A stretch of DNA of 64,000 nucleotides from Caulobacter sp. Root1455 (lineage in GTDB: Bacteria > Pseudomonadota > Alphaproteobacteria > Caulobacterales > Caulobacteraceae), in contig NZ_LMFQ01000023.1 of the NCBI RefSeq assembly GCF_001426905.1, positions 124,001 through 188,000 on the forward strand, in the 5' to 3' direction. Under the pieces are notes generated by a model. That model saw only the letters and a program-made list of their open reading frames with translations. It ran no database searches and was not told the DNA's origin. A program made the translations under genes and the position numbers. This document shows positions 62,052-64,000 of this stretch, piece after piece. The number at the start of each line of letters is the position of its first letter. Position 1 is the first letter of the stretch.

Positions 62052-62459
62052 ATGGCCGGTCCTTCCTCCGCCAACCGTTTCCGCACGCCGATGTCCCGGG
62101 CCCGCGGCCTGGGCGCCTCCCGGCACGGCGTCAGTCACTTCATCACCGAGCGCGTGTCGGGCATCGCCCTGATCCCGTTGGCCCTGTGGGGCCTGTTCGC
62201 CGGCCTGCGCCTGGCGGGCCTGGGCTTCGACGGCGCCGCCGAATGGGTGGCCATCCCGCACAACACCGTCCTGCTCTGCCTGCTGATCGTCGTCGCCCTG
62301 ATCCATCTGAAGGGCGCGGTGCAGGTGGTGATCGAGGACTACATCCCGGACTTCACGACCAAGACCGTGCTGGTCCTCGCCAATCTTTTCGTTTGCGTCC
62401 TCGGCGGCGCTCTTGGGGTCGTGGCGATCCTCAAGGTCGCCTTCACCGGAGCCCTCTGA
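62052..62459 (+). CDS. sdhD: succinate dehydrogenase hydrophobic membrane anchor subunit
   Basis: A 135-residue membrane subunit of complex II. The N-terminal [20 protein letters not shown] is the usual quinone-site segment, followed by three helices, with [13 protein letters not shown] in the loop before the last. It starts one base after the sdhC stop, and its stop overlaps the sdhA ATG. Confidence 0.93.
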   Translation: MAGPSSANRFRTPMSRARGLGASRHGVSHFITERVSGIALIPLALWGLFAGLRLAGLGFDGAAEWVAIPHNTVLLCLLIVVALIHLKGAVQVVIEDYIPDFTTKTVLVLANLFVCVLGGALGVVAILKVAFTGAL

Positions 62460-64000
62460 TGTCGGCCTACAAGTTCATCGACCACAAGTTCGACGTCGTC
62501 GTCGTCGGCGCCGGCGGTTCGGGCCTCCGGGCCGCGCTCGGCTGCGCCCAGGCCGGCCTGAAGACCGCCTGCGTCACCAAGGTGTTCCCGACCCGCAGCC
62601 ACACGGTCGCCGCCCAGGGCGGGATCTCGGCCTCGCTGGGCAACATGGGCCAGGACGACTGGCGCTGGCACATGTTCGACACCGTCAAGGGCTCGGACTG
62701 GCTGGGCGACCAGGACGCCATCGAATACCTGACCCGCAACGCCCCGGCGGCGGTCTACGAGCTGGAGCACTGGGGCGTGCCGTTCTCGCGCACCGTGGAC
62801 GGCAAGATCTATCAGCGCGCCTTCGGCGGCATGACCAAGAACTTCGGCGAAGGTCCGATCCAGCGCACCTGCGCGGCGGCCGACCGCACCGGTCACGCCA
62901 TGCTGCACACGATGTACGGCCAGTCCCTGGCCCACGACACCGAGTTCTTCATCGAGTACTTCGCGCTCGACCTGATCATGGAAGACGGCGTCTGCCGGGG
63001 CCTGACCGCCTGGAAGCTGGACGACGGCACCCTGCACCGGTTCCAGGCCCAGATGGTCATCCTGGCCACCGGCGGCTACGGCCGCGCCTACTTCTCGGCC
63101 ACCTCGGCCCACACCTGCACGGGCGACGGCAACGCCATGGCGCTGCGCGCGGGCCTGCCGCTGCAGGACATGGAGTTCGTGCAGTTCCACCCCACCGGCA
63201 TCTACGGCGCCGGCTGCCTGATCACCGAGGGCGCCCGCGGCGAGGGCGGCTACCTGACCAACTCGGAAGGCGAGCGCTTCATGGAGCGCTACGCCCCGTC
63301 CGTGAAGGACCTGGCCCCGCGCGACATGGTCAGCCGGGCCATGACCATCGAGATCCGCGAAGGTCGCGGCGTGGGCCCCAACAAGGACCACATCTTCCTG
63401 CACCTGGACCACCTGGACCCGAAGATCCTGCACGAGCGCCTGCCCGGCATCTCCGAGACCGCCAAGGTCTTCGCCGGCGTCGACGTGACCAAGGCCCCGA
63501 TCCCGGTCCTGCCGACCGTCCACTACAACATGGGCGGCATCCCGACGAACTATCACGGCGAGGTCGTCACCAAGTCGGGCGACAACCCCGACCAGGTGAT
63601 CCCCGGCCTGATGGCCGTGGGCGAGGCGGCCTGCGTGTCGGTGCACGGCGCCAACCGCCTGGGCTCCAACAGCCTGATCGACCTGGTGGTGTTCGGCCGC
63701 GCGGCCGCCCTGCGCTGCGCCGAGATCCTCAAGCCCCTGGCCACCCAGCCGGAGCTGAAGGACAGCATGACCGACGGCCACCTGGCCCGCTTCGACCGCT
63801 TCCGCCACGCCAACGGCAATCAGCCGACGGCGGCCCTGCGTCTGGAGATGCAGAAGGCCATGCAGGAGGACGCCGCGGTGTTCCGCACCGGCGAGAGCCT
63901 GGAAAGCGGCGTCGTGCGCCTGCAGGCGGTCTGGGACAAGGCCAAGGACATCAAGGTCAGCGACCGGGGGCTGGTGTGGAACACCGACCTGATGGAGACC
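62459..64000 (+). CDS. sdhA: succinate dehydrogenase flavoprotein subunit, cut by window edge
   Basis: The FAD-containing catalytic subunit of complex II, oxidising succinate to fumarate. The first 514 codons are visible: FAD-binding [16 protein letters not shown], the covalent-FAD His in [14 protein letters not shown], substrate-site HPTGIYGAG and [10 protein letters not shown], and [15 protein letters not shown]. About 80 residues should lie beyond the right edge. Its ATG overlaps the sdhD stop (TGATG). sdhB presumably follows. Confidence 0.97.
   Translation, partial: MSAYKFIDHKFDVVVVGAGGSGLRAALGCAQAGLKTACVTKVFPTRSHTVAAQGGISASLGNMGQDDWRWHMFDTVKGSDWLGDQDAIEYLTRNAPAAVYELEHWGVPFSRTVDGKIYQRAFGGMTKNFGEGPIQRTCAAADRTGHAMLHTMYGQSLAHDTEFFIEYFALDLIMEDGVCRGLTAWKLDDGTLHRFQAQMVILATGGYGRAYFSATSAHTCTGDGNAMALRAGLPLQDMEFVQFHPTGIYGAGCLITEGARGEGGYLTNSEGERFMERYAPSVKDLAPRDMVSRAMTIEIREGRGVGPNKDHIFLHLDHLDPKILHERLPGISETAKVFAGVDVTKAPIPVLPTVHYNMGGIPTNYHGEVVTKSGDNPDQVIPGLMAVGEAACVSVHGANRLGSNSLIDLVVFGRAAALRCAEILKPLATQPELKDSMTDGHLARFDRFRHANGNQPTAALRLEMQKAMQEDAAVFRTGESLESGVVRLQAVWDKAKDIKVSDRGLVWNTDLMET

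Overview
The window is a compact, very GC-rich stretch of alphaproteobacterial chromosome, almost certainly from Caulobacter or a close relative. The best evidence is a crescentin-like coiled-coil protein (18843..20225) and, about ten genes away, a FemAB/GNAT-type acyltransferase resembling the holdfast protein HfsK (28603..29739). Other genes fit the same group: a serralysin-type RTX protease, AmgK/MurU cell-wall recycling, a ligase/exonuclease pair, long-tailed S16, and the dapF-mtaB-ftsY and sdhCDA orders. I see no rRNA, tRNA, CRISPR, transposase or phage genes. The species assignment is inference from gene content, not from a search.

Layout. 1-8.4 kb: an ATP-dependent DNA ligase (cut by the left edge), its partner exonuclease, four acyl-CoA thioesterases, a PadR/membrane-protein pair, an HDAC-like deacetylase and a Nudix enzyme. 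7.8-10.6 kb: rimM, rpsP and ffh on the minus strand. 10.8-15.1 kb: a glyoxalase-fold protein, an RTX metalloprotease with an exported partner of unknown function, and a TraB/GumN protein. 15.2-18.6 kb: a peroxide module with oxyR divergent from ahpC and ahpF. 18.8-33.2 kb: creS, a DUF4239 protein, a monohaem cytochrome-like protein, murI, an M3 peptidase, a His-rich PadR regulator with DUF2218, an hfsK-like gene, a prolyl oligopeptidase and a potassium channel.

33.2-34.07 kb is the only long stretch without a supported gene. 34.07-41 kb: dapF, an SDR, mtaB, an EEP phosphatase, GFA, a TRIC-type channel, then ftsY and yciB. 41-44 kb: a MarR regulator with a lysine-rich tail, a 36-residue basic protein, a Tat-exported Gfo/Idh oxidoreductase and a hydrolase. 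44.3-54.5 kb: one long minus-strand run (acyltransferase, tsaE, amgK, murU, addB, addA, trxA), much of it overlapping. 54.6-61.4 kb: a thioredoxin-fold protein, SDR/LysR divergent pair, zapE, nudK and a hybrid histidine kinase. 61.6 kb to the right edge: sdhC, sdhD and most of sdhA.

The genes are mainly chromosomal housekeeping: SRP-dependent protein targeting (ffh, ftsY), peroxide defence, wall synthesis and recycling (murI, dapF, amgK, murU), recombination (addAB), tRNA modification (tsaE, mtaB) and respiration (sdh). The least explained signals are non-coding: a shared TTGGAGCGTGGC hairpin in the leaders of both ffh and ftsY, two OxyR-type motifs, several palindromic operators, and three kinds of palindromic intergenic repeat. 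I did not find a convincing wholly new multi-gene system.
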